The notes beneath the pieces were generated by a model. That model searched no databases. It was not told where the DNA came from and was given only the letters and a program-made list of their open reading frames with translations. From positions 55,973-119,972 of the forward strand of contig CAMJHF010000006.1 of assembly GCA_946405435.1 (NCBI GenBank): a stretch of DNA of 64,000 nucleotides. The letters run 5' to 3'. This DNA comes from an uncultured Bacteroidales bacterium. Its GTDB lineage: Bacteria; Bacteroidota; Bacteroidia; Bacteroidales; UBA932. The position numbers and the translations under genes are program-made. This document shows, one piece after another, positions 8,499 through 17,323 of this stretch (position 1 is the first letter of the stretch; every line of letters begins with the position of its first letter).

Positions 8499-8959
8499 TA
8501 GTTCCTAACGATGAAAGCTGCGGGGAATTCCTGCTGAATGCTTTTGAGTGCATTGGCGGCATCGGCCTTGGTGGAGTAGTTGCCCACGGTGACCTTGAAG
8601 AAAGGATCTGTGAAAGAGCGGGTTACAGGCACACCTGGGTGGAGGCTGCGGAAGCGTGATGCGGCTGCTTCAGATGCTGCACGCGCGCTCTGGCCGCTGT
8701 CGAAGAAGATGCGGATGCGGAAAGTCTGGTCCGTGAGCCCGGAGGCCGCCCGGCGTGCATTGCGCTCCACGTGTGCTGCCATTGCCGCCTTGATTTCGGG
8801 GCTCTGGTTGACCTTGAGATTCTCCGACAGGTTGTTGAACACGTCGTACACGGCGGTACTGTCCTTAGCTGCCTGGGTATCCTTGACTTCCTGGGCGGAA
8901 AGGCTCAGGCTCAGGCTCAGGCAAAGCGGCAGGAATATGGCGAAGAGTATCCTTTTCAT
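8498..8959 (-). CDS. Secreted SPOR-domain protein
   Basis: A 153-residue exported protein. A Leu/Ser-rich signal peptide (about 1-22, ending SLSAQ) precedes a charged linker. The C-terminal 70 residues (about 80-153) fit the SPOR fold: RIRIFFDSGQSARAASEAAA, then VTRSFTDPFFKVTVGNYSTKADA. SPOR domains bind glycan strands stripped of stem peptides, as at division septa. It overlaps the upstream lipoprotein gene by four bases and rpoN by one, so translation is probably coupled. Its partner is unknown. Periplasmic location is inferred from the signal peptide. Confidence 0.82.
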   Translation of the reverse strand: MKRILFAIFLPLCLSLSLSLSAQEVKDTQAAKDSTAVYDVFNNLSENLKVNQSPEIKAAMAAHVERNARRAASGLTDQTFRIRIFFDSGQSARAASEAAASRFRSLHPGVPVTRSFTDPFFKVTVGNYSTKADAANALKSIQQEFPAAFIVRN

Positions 8960-9423
8960 AACTGGCTCACTAGGTCCGTTAATGGTAAGTCTTTGTATTC
9001 GAATTGCTTGCCAAGACCGCTCTTGAGCGCTCCATAGAAGGAAACGTCGATGGTCAGCGGCTCAAGGCCCGGGCTCCGGAGAAGCGTCATGAGCGAGAAA
9101 GGATTGAACCCTTCGTCCATGGTGCCGTGGAGGACAAGAGGGTAGACCTGCTCGCAGCGCGGGGCCACGGTCACGTCGTCGGCGGTGAGGTGCAGGCACG
9201 GCGCGCCGTCCAGCTTGACCACAGCGTTCACCTTGCTGAGTGCGAACTGGACAGAAGGATTGTCAACTCCCAGGTCCACGGTAGCATCGAAAGAAGTCAG
9301 GCCCCTGGGGGAGAAGGAGGTAATCTCGTAGTATGTAACCTTTATGTCCTTCAGCGACTTGGCGCAAGAGCTCGCCATGAGGACGAGCAGTGCGGCAGCA
9401 AACAGTTTTACAACTCTTTTCAT
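8956..9423 (-). CDS. Probable lipoprotein with LEA/WHy-like domain
   Basis: A 155-residue protein with a lipoprotein-type signal (MKRVVKLFAAALLVLMASSC, predicted lipidated Cys20). The rest resembles the LEA14/WHy beta-sandwich: a stretch on how a derivative differs from its base (about residues 40-70, FDATVDLGVDNPS), then alternating hydrophobic strands and a PLVLHGTMDEG segment. The family assignment is by pattern only. It is the first gene of the operon lipoprotein-SPOR-rpoN and sits seven bases downstream of a -7 promoter box. Confidence 0.65.
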   Translation of the reverse strand: MKRVVKLFAAALLVLMASSCAKSLKDIKVTYYEITSFSPRGLTSFDATVDLGVDNPSVQFALSKVNAVVKLDGAPCLHLTADDVTVAPRCEQVYPLVLHGTMDEGFNPFSLMTLLRSPGLEPLTIDVSFYGALKSGLGKQFEYKDLPLTDLVSQL

Positions 9424-9430
9424 CGGACTA

Positions 9431-9438
9431 CAAAGATA
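9431..9438 (-). promoter_or_regulatory. -7 promoter box of the lipoprotein-SPOR-rpoN operon
   Basis: TATCTTTG on the minus strand matches the Bacteroidota TAnnTTTG box. It lies seven bases before the ATG at 9423, so the transcript would have almost no leader. No clear -33 TTTG was found at the expected distance. Confidence 0.5.
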
Positions 9439-9604
9439 ATCAAAAGTTCCAATATTCTGCCCACCTTGCTATTTTCGTGCCCGCCAAGGCAACGGGGACC
9501 TTCGCAGGACGTTCGAATCCTTTGGTCTGGCAGGCAAGGTGTGTCTTTTTCCGCGGACTGTGCCCGGCTGGCTCTGGTGTGCCCAGTTGTTTTCAGCGTT
9601 TCCG

Positions 9605-9745
9605 GCCGATCGCAGTGTGCCTTGCCGGTTGCAGAGTGGGCGGGCAGGGAACGAATAAGCCACTATTCGTAGCGGGCCCGCCCGCTCAACGTCCAGCAGG
9701 GCACGAAGAGCAGGTGCGCTCCGGCTCTACGTGCTCCAACCGCAC
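9605..9745 (+). repeat. Diverged copy of intergenic repeat family B
   Basis: Part of a 600-base gene-free stretch. The segment with GGTTGCAGAGTGGGCGGG, GGGAACGA and GCCACTATTCGTAGC matches, with many changes, the reverse complement of two tandem copies at 29.5-30.0 kb. Short open frames across it are not conserved. Nothing else recognisable was seen from 9439 to 9604. Confidence 0.6.
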
Positions 9746-9800
9746 GGCCCGCGATTTAAATGAGGACCTGAGCTCCTGGTCTTCTCCGCAAGTCACAAGT

Positions 9801-9888
9801 GTGCTTCTCGGTCCAATCCGTGGACCGAAAAGTACAAAAATGCCCAAAAACGTGCCTCTCGGTCCAAAGTTTGGACCGAGAAGCACAG
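9801..9888. repeat. Two palindromes 51 bases apart
   Basis: The unit GTGC(t/c)TCTCGGTCCA starts at 9801 and 9852. Each is followed by its inverted partner TGGACCGA. The second palindrome is perfect: CTCGGTCCAAA-G-TTTGGACCGAG (9858-9880) with outer GTGC/GCAC ends. The first is imperfect. No gene overlaps them. They may be operator-like sites, RNA hairpins or a two-unit remnant of a tandem array. Confidence 0.75.
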
Positions 9889-9969
9889 CCAGTCCGTCCT
9901 TTGGAAAAGCCATCCAGCCGAAAAGTCCAAAATCCTACCGCGGAGCATGAGACCATGTGATTGAGTGCT

Positions 9970-10002
9970 AAAACAAAAAAGGCCGACCCAAAGGCCGGCC
10001 TG
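9970..10002 (-). terminator. Rho-independent terminator of the 10-13 kb lipoprotein gene
   Basis: On the minus strand AGGCCGGCC-TTTGGG-TCGGCC is followed by TTTTTTGTTTT, 29 bases after the stop codon. The AGGCCG stem resembles those after the two paralogous lipoprotein genes near 36.3 and 40.3 kb. Confidence 0.85.
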
Positions 10003-10030
10003 AACAAAATAACAGAAGCGTCCTATTTAG

Positions 10031-12838
10031 CTACTTAACTACATTTGCAAGTTCAACGGAGTTGCCGTTGAGTTCACCGACTTCGGGCAAAGATGCAGCT
10101 GCTCCCATAATAGTAAACGGAGCGCCTTCAGCGCCAAGAGTCAGAGTTCTCGTTCCGTTATTGCGGAAGCGGCCGAGAACGGATGCTCCGGTGGAAGCTC
10201 CAGTGACAGAGCAATTTACCAGGCAGTCCGTCCATTTCAGATTTGCATCCCCAAGACCGCCGACAAAACCACCGGAAAAGCCACCCGCTGCAGCATTTGA
10301 AACGTTGCCGCTGTTCTCGCAGTTGGTTAACGTAGCGTTGGCATAGCCCACAAGGCCGCCCACCTCGGCTTCCTTTCCGGCTGTAGTGGATGTATAAGAG
10401 CTTGCGTTTGTCACAGTTCCCGAGTTGCTTGTACCGGTCATCGTACCGTTAAATGCGCCCGCTATGCCACCAAGGCAGATTGGATTCTCGGCATCGTATG
10501 TAACGCTGCCGCTATTTGAACAAGAGGTCATTGTGGCGGAGCTGACATATGAGCCCATCAAGCCGCCAAGATACGACAATGTCCCGGGGGTGGTGGATAT
10601 ATTGACCATCGAAACGGCTTTGGTATTATGGCAATCTTCAATGGTCACACCCTTCTTGCCGACATATCCAACAACGCCGCCGACATAATGTTGCGAGACA
10701 ACTGTTGAAGGGTGATTTTCCTTATCTGCATCAACAGCAAGTTCACCTTCATTGTTACAGGAAATGAGATTGCCTGTCGCAAGCCCGGCAACACCTCCGG
10801 CGACTATCCAGCGTGGCTGGGAAACTATCGCGATATTTTTAGTGTTCTTGCAGTTCTTGAGATTGGCTGTAGAAGAGCCGATTACACCGCCGAGGAGGAA
10901 TTTGGGACCTCCACTTTGAATCATTTTTGGATTCAGCGTTAATGCGACCTCATTGGTGCAGTTTTCAACAAGAACTGTAGATGTAGGCGGGGCAAAAAGG
11001 GTTCCTTTGTCTTTAGTACCAGAAATAACTTCTCCGCCGGCATATTCGCCAGCTGCTCCAAATACACCACCAAAAGAGCTGCAACTGGTATTTCCGCCGT
11101 TTTGGGCCATTGCTGTTCCACCGGCGAAAGCAGCATCCAAAGTAATTGTACCATAGTTGTGGCAATCCTTTGCCCCTAATGTAACATATCCAGCGACACC
11201 GCCAATACTGGCGTCAGTCACAGCTGTTGTTTTACTACCGCTATACTTCAAAGAACCATAATTGCTGCAGCCTTCGATTTTGCCTTCAATAATACCGGCC
11301 ACGCCGCCAAGAGCGGGATAACTGCCAGAACCACCAGCTGTATACTCCCATTCAATACTACCCTTGTTGACGCAATTCTGGATTATACCATAATCATTCG
11401 TTGCGTTCGCAATTGTAACCGTTTGCCCAACTACGCCACCAACACCGAATTTTTTCATTGCCTTTGCTGCTCCACTGAACAGAAATTTGACAGAACCGGT
11501 ATTCTCACAATCACTTACTATGATTTTATTTGCCGTCGCCGTTTCCTCGCCAACCCTTGCGACAACTCCAGCAATCGAGCTCTCGTCAGCAGAAGTCCCG
11601 GAAAGAGTAACGTCAATAGAACCACTGAATATACAGCCCTCTACATTTCCAGATGTGGACTCTCCAACAACTCCAGCGCAATAGAAAGCACCGGCTTTTG
11701 CCGAATTAACGGTAATAGTTCCAGCAACTTCACAATCCTTAACTGTTCCGGTATTCGTTTTAGAAACGATAAAAGAGATGCCTGTATTTGCCGCTATTTC
11801 CTCCGATCTGTTTATCTTGCAAGTATTGTCGATAGCAAGATTCTGAATGGTGCCGGCATTGGTAGCAAACAGCGCATTGCTCGCTGTCCAGTTGCTGATA
11901 CTGTGCCAGAGGCCGTCGAAGGTTTTGTCGTAGGTGGCGCAGGAGGTGACGGTTTTGCCGGTGAGGTTAAGGTCGTTGACGATGAAGGCGTCGAGGGTGG
12001 GAGCAGTGGCGAGGTAGCTTACCAGGCCGTCACCGTCCTCGATTACGGCGACTTCGGTGCCGCCGGCAGCTACTGTCTTGACGGTGCCGAGGTTCTTGCC
12101 CTTGCCGGAGGTGCTGAGGTCGATGGTCTTGTCCGTTACGAGGTGTGCGTACTTGCCGTCGGAGCCAAGGGTGAAGACGTGGATGCCGGTGTAGGAGGCA
12201 GGGTTCACCGCGGCCCAGAATACCTTGGTGCCGTCTGCGGCCGAGCCGAGGTTGACGGTGACCGAAGGTGAAGTGCCGGCGATGGTCTCGTCCTTGGTGG
12301 CCGTGTGTATGATGACCTTGGTGGCGCCTTCGGAAGCCTTGAACTTAAGAAGGCTTACCGCGCTCTGGAAGTAGAAGTTGTACTCCGTGTCGGAGACTTT
12401 CTCTCCCTCGGCCTTGGCAATCAGGCCAAGAGGATCGGCGGACTGGGTGTCTACTGTCTGCACGGCCGGTATCGATACGGCAGCCTCATAGCTGTCGCCG
12501 GCAGCGCTGTACGGGAAAACGCCGGTAAGGGAAGTGAATCCTTCCGCTACCTTGCCGGTGAACTTGGCCACGGCGGAGCCGGCGGCGGACTCATCAAGGG
12601 TGAACTCTCTCTTGGCCGTGCCGTCAAAGACGGCCAGCTTGTCGCCGGACTGCCAGGTCCAGACGTTGCCGACCATGTCGGCCTTGGCGGACTCGAAACT
12701 GGCGGTAATGGTGATGGGGATGAGCTTCACGTTCTGCTCGACTTTCTCTTCGGGGGTGTCGATCACAAGCTCCTTGGGCGTGCAGGAAACTGCCGCGGCG
12801 GCGCAGATGGCCGCAAAAATGAACAAACTCTTTTTCAT
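10031..12838 (-). CDS. Giant surface lipoprotein: fimbrillin-like N-terminus and GLUG-type repeats
   Basis: A 935-residue lipoprotein from the MKKSLF start (an ATG two codons earlier is also possible). The signal peptide ends in AAAVSC. Residues 45-270 resemble fimbrillin-like domains (W-x-x-GD-x-x-AVFDG, VFPYSAAG). From about 300 to the end, turns of the form x-GGVVG-x-x-x-...-CxNxG recur every 30-60 residues, as in GLUG repeats, which predict a right-handed beta-helix. It is closely related over most of its length to the protein at 36607. The 5' part is GC-rich, while the repeat part (below about 11.9 kb) is visibly richer in A and T, suggesting a mosaic gene. An adhesin or matrix role is only inference. 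Confidence 0.85.
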   Translation of the reverse strand: MKKSLFIFAAICAAAAVSCTPKELVIDTPEEKVEQNVKLIPITITASFESAKADMVGNVWTWQSGDKLAVFDGTAKREFTLDESAAGSAVAKFTGKVAEGFTSLTGVFPYSAAGDSYEAAVSIPAVQTVDTQSADPLGLIAKAEGEKVSDTEYNFYFQSAVSLLKFKASEGATKVIIHTATKDETIAGTSPSVTVNLGSAADGTKVFWAAVNPASYTGIHVFTLGSDGKYAHLVTDKTIDLSTSGKGKNLGTVKTVAAGGTEVAVIEDGDGLVSYLATAPTLDAFIVNDLNLTGKTVTSCATYDKTFDGLWHSISNWTASNALFATNAGTIQNLAIDNTCKINRSEEIAANTGISFIVSKTNTGTVKDCEVAGTITVNSAKAGAFYCAGVVGESTSGNVEGCIFSGSIDVTLSGTSADESSIAGVVARVGEETATANKIIVSDCENTGSVKFLFSGAAKAMKKFGVGGVVGQTVTIANATNDYGIIQNCVNKGSIEWEYTAGGSGSYPALGGVAGIIEGKIEGCSNYGSLKYSGSKTTAVTDASIGGVAGYVTLGAKDCHNYGTITLDAAFAGGTAMAQNGGNTSCSSFGGVFGAAGEYAGGEVISGTKDKGTLFAPPTSTVLVENCTNEVALTLNPKMIQSGGPKFLLGGVIGSSTANLKNCKNTKNIAIVSQPRWIVAGGVAGLATGNLISCNNEGELAVDADKENHPSTVVSQHYVGGVVGYVGKKGVTIEDCHNTKAVSMVNISTTPGTLSYLGGLMGSYVSSATMTSCSNSGSVTYDAENPICLGGIAGAFNGTMTGTSNSGTVTNASSYTSTTAGKEAEVGGLVGYANATLTNCENSGNVSNAAAGGFSGGFVGGLGDANLKWTDCLVNCSVTGASTGASVLGRFRNNGTRTLTLGAEGAPFTIMGAAASLPEVGELNGNSVELANVVK

Positions 12839-12849
12839 GGCCATGCGAT

Positions 12850-12978
12850 TTAGAAGATGGGGTCGTCGTCGACTTCGACGGGAACCTGGTTCTGGTTCCC
12901 GGATGTCTGCTGAATCTGGCAGGGTGCCGCCACACAGATTATTCTAATCTGGGGGTTAATGTACGTTAAAACGTTCAT
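12850..12978 (-). CDS. Short peptide (42 aa) preceding the giant lipoprotein
   Basis: A small open frame, MNVLTYINPQIRIIC... ending DDDPIF, stops 11 bases before the lipoprotein start. It is the first frame after a well-formed promoter, with a leader of about 45 bases. Its layout (Tyr and Pro near residues 6-9, a Cys-Gln pair in the middle, Ser-Gly, then an acidic tail ending in Phe) matches the general plan of the two peptides before the paralogous lipoproteins at 32792 and 36457. There is no signal peptide. Function unknown: it may be a leader peptide, a translational coupler or a small product in its own right. Confidence 0.6.
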   Translation of the reverse strand: MNVLTYINPQIRIICVAAPCQIQQTSGNQNQVPVEVDDDPIF

Positions 12979-13029
12979 GGTGAATTAGTTATGTTAAGTT
13001 ATTAATTGTCGTTAAAAAAGTACAACCTT

Positions 13030-13060
13030 CAAATTTATCAAATAATCATTAAAAACAAAA
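13030..13060 (-). promoter_or_regulatory. Promoter for the peptide-lipoprotein cassette
   Basis: Minus-strand TTTTG (13060-13056), an 18-base spacer and TAAATTTG (13037-13030) make a complete Bacteroidota -33/-7 promoter. It points at the short peptide gene at 12978, not directly at the lipoprotein gene. Confidence 0.8.
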
Positions 13061-13139
13061 GCATTTCGCTTGATTTCGTAATAATTATTCAGCCCGAGTG
13101 AGTTGTAGGACTGTAGGTTGAGAGTCATGAACAAAGGAA

Positions 13140-13184
13140 GCGCAGCGGAGGGAGATTCTTCGCTGCGCTCAGAATGACAAGAGG
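13140..13184. repeat. Dispersed AGATTCTTC/AGAATGACA hairpin repeat
   Basis: GCGCAGCG (13140-13147) pairs with CGCTGCGC (13161-13168) around GAGGGAGATTCTT, followed by AGAATGACA. The same motif recurs inverted at 29371-29440. It lies just past the transporter stop codon on the minus strand and may serve as its 3' end. This type of short intergenic repeat is common in gut bacteria. Confidence 0.7.
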
Positions 13185-13193
13185 TGAAAGATG

Positions 13194-14615
13194 CTATTTT
13201 GCGGTCTCTTCCGCCTTGCCGGCTTCGTATTCGGCGCGGACTTCGTCAAGGAGTTTCTCGGCCTTGGCGTAGCCGTCGGCAGGTTTGTTCCATAGGAGGG
13301 CCAGGAGCATGGTTCCTACAATGCCCATTGCTATGGCTGCGATGTAGACGTAGTTCCATCCGCCTGGCATGTCGGCGAGAGCTCCGAACACAGCGCCCGA
13401 CACGATGGGGCTGAGGTAGCACACGATGCCGACGATGCCGTTGGCCGTGGCTGCGGCCCTCTTGGTGGCCTGGTTGGACGCTGCTATGCCCAGCAGGGCC
13501 TGCGGTCCGTAGATGAAGAATGCCGAAAGGATAAGCATCGTGATGAACAGCCAGGGCGTATCTTTGACCTGCCAGAATATGAACAGGCATATAACCGCCA
13601 GCAATGTGCATATTGCGCTGGTACACTGGGCCTTGCTCTTGAAGAACTTGTCGGTGGCCCAGCCTGCCACAAGCATGCCAACGATACCTCCCACAATCTC
13701 GCACGCTCCCACGATTGACGCCGCCAGGGTAATGTCGAGCCCCTTGTCCTGCACCAGTATGGTGGAACCCCAGTCCAGGATGGTGAAACGAATCACGTAT
13801 ACAAAGAAGTCTGCGATAGCTATGATCCAGATTATAGGGTTGCCGAAGGCCATCTTGCTGACGAACTTCTTGTAGGCCATTTTGGTGAACGCGGGGTCCT
13901 CCTGCACGGCCGGTGCCTCTTCTGCCTTGTGGGCGTCCATGTCCTCCGGATTGGGCAGGCCGACAGATGCGGGCGTGTCCTTGAGTCCGAAGAAAATCAT
14001 GGCTGCACCGAAGATGGCCAGCACTGCCGGAGCCCAGAAGCACCACTGCCATGCAGAATTGCCGAAGGTGCCGAGAATTCCGCCGATCATGAGCGCCAGA
14101 AGACCTGCGCCTATTGAGTGCGACGCATTCCAGATGGACTGTTTGGTGGCAAGTTCCGAGGGCCTGATCCAGTGGGCCATAAGGCTTGAGCAGGGAGGAT
14201 AGCCCATGCCCTGCAGGTATCCGTTGATAAGCCACAGGGATCCAAGTATGTACACGAAGCCGATCGTGGCCTTGCCCGAGGCGTCCAGCACGTTGAAGAA
14301 ACTGTTGACAGCGGGAATGAAGCCTATGATGATATTGACGATGGCGGACAGAAGCAGGCCCAGGGCCATCATGCGCTTGCGGCTGAAACGGTCGGCGAGC
14401 ATGCCGTTGATAAATCGCGAAACGCCGTAGATAACTCCGTTCAAAGTAAGGAAAATACCCAGCTGCGTCTTGCTCAGGCCGAGCTCGGATTCGAGAGCGG
14501 GCATCGCGATGCTGAAGTTCTTGCGCACGAAGTAGAACAGGGCGTAGCCTATCATTAGGATGATGAGTGTGCGCCACTGCCAGTAGTTATACTTTTTTAC
14601 TGTTGCCTTGTCCAT
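13194..14615 (-). CDS. MFS transporter, organophosphate:phosphate antiporter family
   Basis: A 473-residue inner-membrane carrier with about 12 hydrophobic helices and an 80-residue central hydrophilic loop (about 210-250). The N-terminus YALFYFVRKNFSIAMPAL and the downstream GMLADRFSRKRMM loop are typical of the OPA family (GlpT, UhpT, UhpC), which exchanges glycerol-3-phosphate or sugar phosphates for phosphate. Which substrate it takes cannot be read from the sequence. It starts one base after the NigD-like gene and ends the long minus-strand gene run. A link to the glycerophosphodiester phosphodiesterase at 54 kb is attractive but unproven. Confidence 0.85.
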   Translation of the reverse strand: MDKATVKKYNYWQWRTLIILMIGYALFYFVRKNFSIAMPALESELGLSKTQLGIFLTLNGVIYGVSRFINGMLADRFSRKRMMALGLLLSAIVNIIIGFIPAVNSFFNVLDASGKATIGFVYILGSLWLINGYLQGMGYPPCSSLMAHWIRPSELATKQSIWNASHSIGAGLLALMIGGILGTFGNSAWQWCFWAPAVLAIFGAAMIFFGLKDTPASVGLPNPEDMDAHKAEEAPAVQEDPAFTKMAYKKFVSKMAFGNPIIWIIAIADFFVYVIRFTILDWGSTILVQDKGLDITLAASIVGACEIVGGIVGMLVAGWATDKFFKSKAQCTSAICTLLAVICLFIFWQVKDTPWLFITMLILSAFFIYGPQALLGIAASNQATKRAAATANGIVGIVCYLSPIVSGAVFGALADMPGGWNYVYIAAIAMGIVGTMLLALLWNKPADGYAKAEKLLDEVRAEYEAGKAEETAK

Positions 14616-14616
14616 A

Positions 14617-15255
14617 CTATTTCTTTATCGTTTTATAAACCTTGTGAAGTTCTTCGTCCCACAGCCACTCGATTTCCAGGACGGTCTGACCGTCGTCCGG
14701 GAGGTATTCGCTGATGGGGAACGACGAGTAGAAGGTGAAAGCCACATCTCCCTGGTCCTCTGCCGCGTTGTGCATTATCCTGACTTTCAGGGTGTCGGAT
14801 GCAGTGGGGAACTCCTTGACCAGAAGACTTACGCTGTGCTGCACGTCCATGGATCCGTGGGTGAAGGTGTTTATCATGTTGAGGCATCCTCCGGAATACC
14901 ATCCGTCCTCGTAGAGTATGGGGTCGGTGCCGAGGGAATCCACGACCTGAGGTGTTTCTCCTACGAAAGCTTTCTTGTACAGCGGGAAGTCGTATGCTAT
15001 CAGTTTGGCCGAGTAGCGGTTCTCCGAAAGTTCCTTGGTCACGTCTATCACCGTGATGATACGTTCTGCGTTCTGCCATGAGTGGCTCTGGTCCACGTTG
15101 CTGAACACGTACGTGCGTCCGTCATCTCCATTGAAGCTCCCGTCCTCCTGCAGGAAGCCCATCATGGACGCCCTGTACAGGATAGGCTCGGAATCATTGT
15201 CGCAGGAGCAAGCCAGCGCAGTGGCCAGCATCAGGATCATAATCTTGCTTTTCAT
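14617..15255 (-). CDS. NigD-like lipoprotein
   Basis: A 212-residue lipoprotein from the MKSKIMILMLATALACSC start. An earlier in-frame ATG at 15282 would lie inside the fur-like gene and is less likely. After the signal come an acidic linker (DNDSEP), then two beta-rich parts: about residues 30-90 with GRTYVFSNVDQ, and a C-terminal half ending in TFYSSFPISEY...EIEW. This architecture matches Bacteroidales NigD-like proteins, named from a bacteriocin locus but mostly of unknown role. Its ATG overlaps the upstream stop by four bases (ATGA), so it is translationally coupled to the Fur-family gene. Confidence 0.75.
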   Translation of the reverse strand: MKSKIMILMLATALACSCDNDSEPILYRASMMGFLQEDGSFNGDDGRTYVFSNVDQSHSWQNAERIITVIDVTKELSENRYSAKLIAYDFPLYKKAFVGETPQVVDSLGTDPILYEDGWYSGGCLNMINTFTHGSMDVQHSVSLLVKEFPTASDTLKVRIMHNAAEDQGDVAFTFYSSFPISEYLPDDGQTVLEIEWLWDEELHKVYKTIKK

Positions 15256-15701
15256 AATACTTTTTTCCTTGTAGGATGACATATTATCTGAATGTCGATG
15301 CCATCGACTTTGTAACCTTTGAATCGTTTGCCTTTGAGGCCGGCCTCCGCCAGCGGCAGCAGAGAGTCGTCGGAGATGTCCAGGATTTCGTCGTTGCGTG
15401 AATCGTAGAGGTGCACGTGTTTCCGGGAGTCGATATCGAAAAACATCTTCCTGGTGGCGCTCATGCGGCGGGCATAGATGCCTTTGTCCGCAAGCTCGGA
15501 AAGGATGGCATACACGCTCACTTTGCTAATTCTGCATGAGTCCCCGATCTGCTTTTTTACCATGTCGGCGCTGGCGTGCACCAACTCCATCATGGCGCGG
15601 TGTACGGCAAGGCGCTGTGGGGTGACCTTCATGTCATGACCCTTTAGCAGACGTACGAAAGACTCTTCGTCCCTGATTTTTTTCCTGGATACTCGCGGCA
15701 T
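15252..15701 (-). CDS. Fur-family transcriptional regulator, divergent
   Basis: A 149-residue regulator with the winged-helix N-terminal domain of Fur/PerR/Zur proteins: LLKGHDMKVTPQRLAVHRAM, then ISKVSVYAILSELADKGI as the recognition helix region, and RKMFFDIDSRKHVHLYD entering the dimerisation domain. The HxH pair is kept, but the CxxC structural zinc pairs found in most Fur proteins are absent and the C-terminal domain is short. The metal or redox signal sensed is unclear. The start chosen (15701) lies five bases after the recN stop. A longer open frame inside recN is a shadow. Confidence 0.85.
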   Translation of the reverse strand: MPRVSRKKIRDEESFVRLLKGHDMKVTPQRLAVHRAMMELVHASADMVKKQIGDSCRISKVSVYAILSELADKGIYARRMSATRKMFFDIDSRKHVHLYDSRNDEILDISDDSLLPLAEAGLKGKRFKGYKVDGIDIQIICHPTRKKVL

Positions 15702-15706
15702 GGCTC

Positions 15707-17323
15707 TCAGCTTTGTTTCATAAGAGCCCTGGCGTTGGCTATTGCTTCCGGAGTGACGGAAGCGCCGCTCAGCAGGCGGGCGATTTCCATGACGCGCTCT
15801 TCGCCCTCGACGGGACGGACACTCGTACTTGTGCGGGAAGTCGCCTCGTCGAATTGTTTGCTCACGACAAAGTGGGCGTTGCCTTTGGCGGCCACCTGCG
15901 GAAGATGGGTTATGGACATCACCTGCATTGAGCGGCCCATTTCGCATATCATCTGCCCCATCTTGTCGGCCACGCTGCCGGAAACTCCGGTGTCGATCTC
16001 GTCGAAGATCAGTGTAGGCATGCCCTCGAACTTGGCCATCATGGCCTTCAGGCTCAGCATTATACGCGAAATCTCACCGCCCGAGGCGCATTTTGCGACG
16101 TCCATCCCCCGGGTTCCGTCGGCAGCGAACAGGAAGCTCACGGCGTCGGCGCCCGACGCTCCGAGGGCAGCAGGCTGCAGCTGAACCTCGAAGCCTGCCC
16201 TGTCGAGCTCCAGGAAGTGGAGATGGCTCTCTACGCTGGAGGCGAACGATGGTGCGGCCTTGCTGCGCTTAAGGTGCAGCTCGTCGCAGATGGCCTTGTG
16301 CTCTTTTTCCAGACCGGCAACTTTTGCCTTGAGGCTCCGGGCGAGTTCTTCCAGGTCCTCCGTTCCCGTGACTTCTCCGGCAAACCGGTCTCTGGCTTGC
16401 AGCAGGCCTTCTATGCTGTCGCAGCCATGCTTGCGCATGAGCCTGTAGAGCAGCGAGAGACGCTCTTCCACTTGCTCGAGACGCCGTCCGGAGACGTCGG
16501 TGCGCTCGGCTGTGTCTTCAACTTCTGCGAATATGTCTTCGAGCTCTATGCGGGCCGAGTCGAGACGGTCGCAAAGCTCCTGCATGCCTGGAAGGTAGCG
16601 TCCGGCGTGCTCGAGGGAGCGGCGCGCTTCTTTGAGCGTTTCGCCGATGCCTGCGCCTTCCTGGGGGGAGTAGCACGCAGCGGCCGCCGCAAGGTTCTCG
16701 CGAATCTGTTCTGCATTGGCCAGCGCCTGCTGCTCCTCTTCGAGCTCCTGGAGCTCACCCTCGCGGAGGGCGGCCGCCTGGAGCTCCTGCAGCTGGGCTT
16801 CGTTGTAATCCCGTTCGGCGTTGCTGCGGGAAAGCTTTTCCTGCGCTTCTTCTAGAGCCTTGCGGCTTTCGCCCAGCTCGTGCCACAGCTTTCGGCAGGC
16901 CTCCACAAGGGTTGTGCTGCCTGCAAAGTGGTCCAGGACCGACAACTGGAACTGCTTGTCGGTAAGCAGCAGGCTGCGGTGCTGCGAGTGGATGTCGAAG
17001 AGAGTGGCGCTCAGGTCGGAAAGCTCCTGCAGCTGCGCAGGACAGTCGTCTATGAAGCTTCGCGAGCGTCCGGATGAGTAAAGCACCCGTCGTATGATTC
17101 TCAGACCGTCAGGCGTGTCGAATTCTGCCTCCACCACGCAGCTCTCCGCTCCCTGGCTGATAAGGGATGCATCTCCCTTTCCGCCGGCGAGAAGGCCGAG
17201 GGCGCCAAGCAGGATGGATTTTCCTGCTCCGGTCTGCCCCGTAATAATCACAAGGCCCTCCGGAAAAGTTATGTCCAGAGAGTCTATGAGGATGTAGTTG
17301 CGTATGTGAAGGCTGCGGAGCAT
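15707..17323 (-). CDS. recN: DNA repair protein RecN
   Basis: SMC-like ATPase for double-strand break repair. The 538-residue protein has the N-terminal Walker A motif ITGQTGAGKSILLGAL (near residues 28-43), long coiled-coil stretches (about 150-370), and the C-terminal ATPase half. That half holds the signature CASGGEISRIMLSLK and Walker B LIFDEIDTGVSG. It ends with the typical ITHLPQVAAKGN block and a VRPVEGEERVMEIARLLSG tail. It lies 14 bases after rpoZ. In many Bacteroidota coaBC and a DUF4835 gene lie between rpoZ and recN. Here they do not. Confidence 0.96.
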   Translation of the reverse strand: MLRSLHIRNYILIDSLDITFPEGLVIITGQTGAGKSILLGALGLLAGGKGDASLISQGAESCVVEAEFDTPDGLRIIRRVLYSSGRSRSFIDDCPAQLQELSDLSATLFDIHSQHRSLLLTDKQFQLSVLDHFAGSTTLVEACRKLWHELGESRKALEEAQEKLSRSNAERDYNEAQLQELQAAALREGELQELEEEQQALANAEQIRENLAAAAACYSPQEGAGIGETLKEARRSLEHAGRYLPGMQELCDRLDSARIELEDIFAEVEDTAERTDVSGRRLEQVEERLSLLYRLMRKHGCDSIEGLLQARDRFAGEVTGTEDLEELARSLKAKVAGLEKEHKAICDELHLKRSKAAPSFASSVESHLHFLELDRAGFEVQLQPAALGASGADAVSFLFAADGTRGMDVAKCASGGEISRIMLSLKAMMAKFEGMPTLIFDEIDTGVSGSVADKMGQMICEMGRSMQVMSITHLPQVAAKGNAHFVVSKQFDEATSRTSTSVRPVEGEERVMEIARLLSGASVTPEAIANARALMKQS

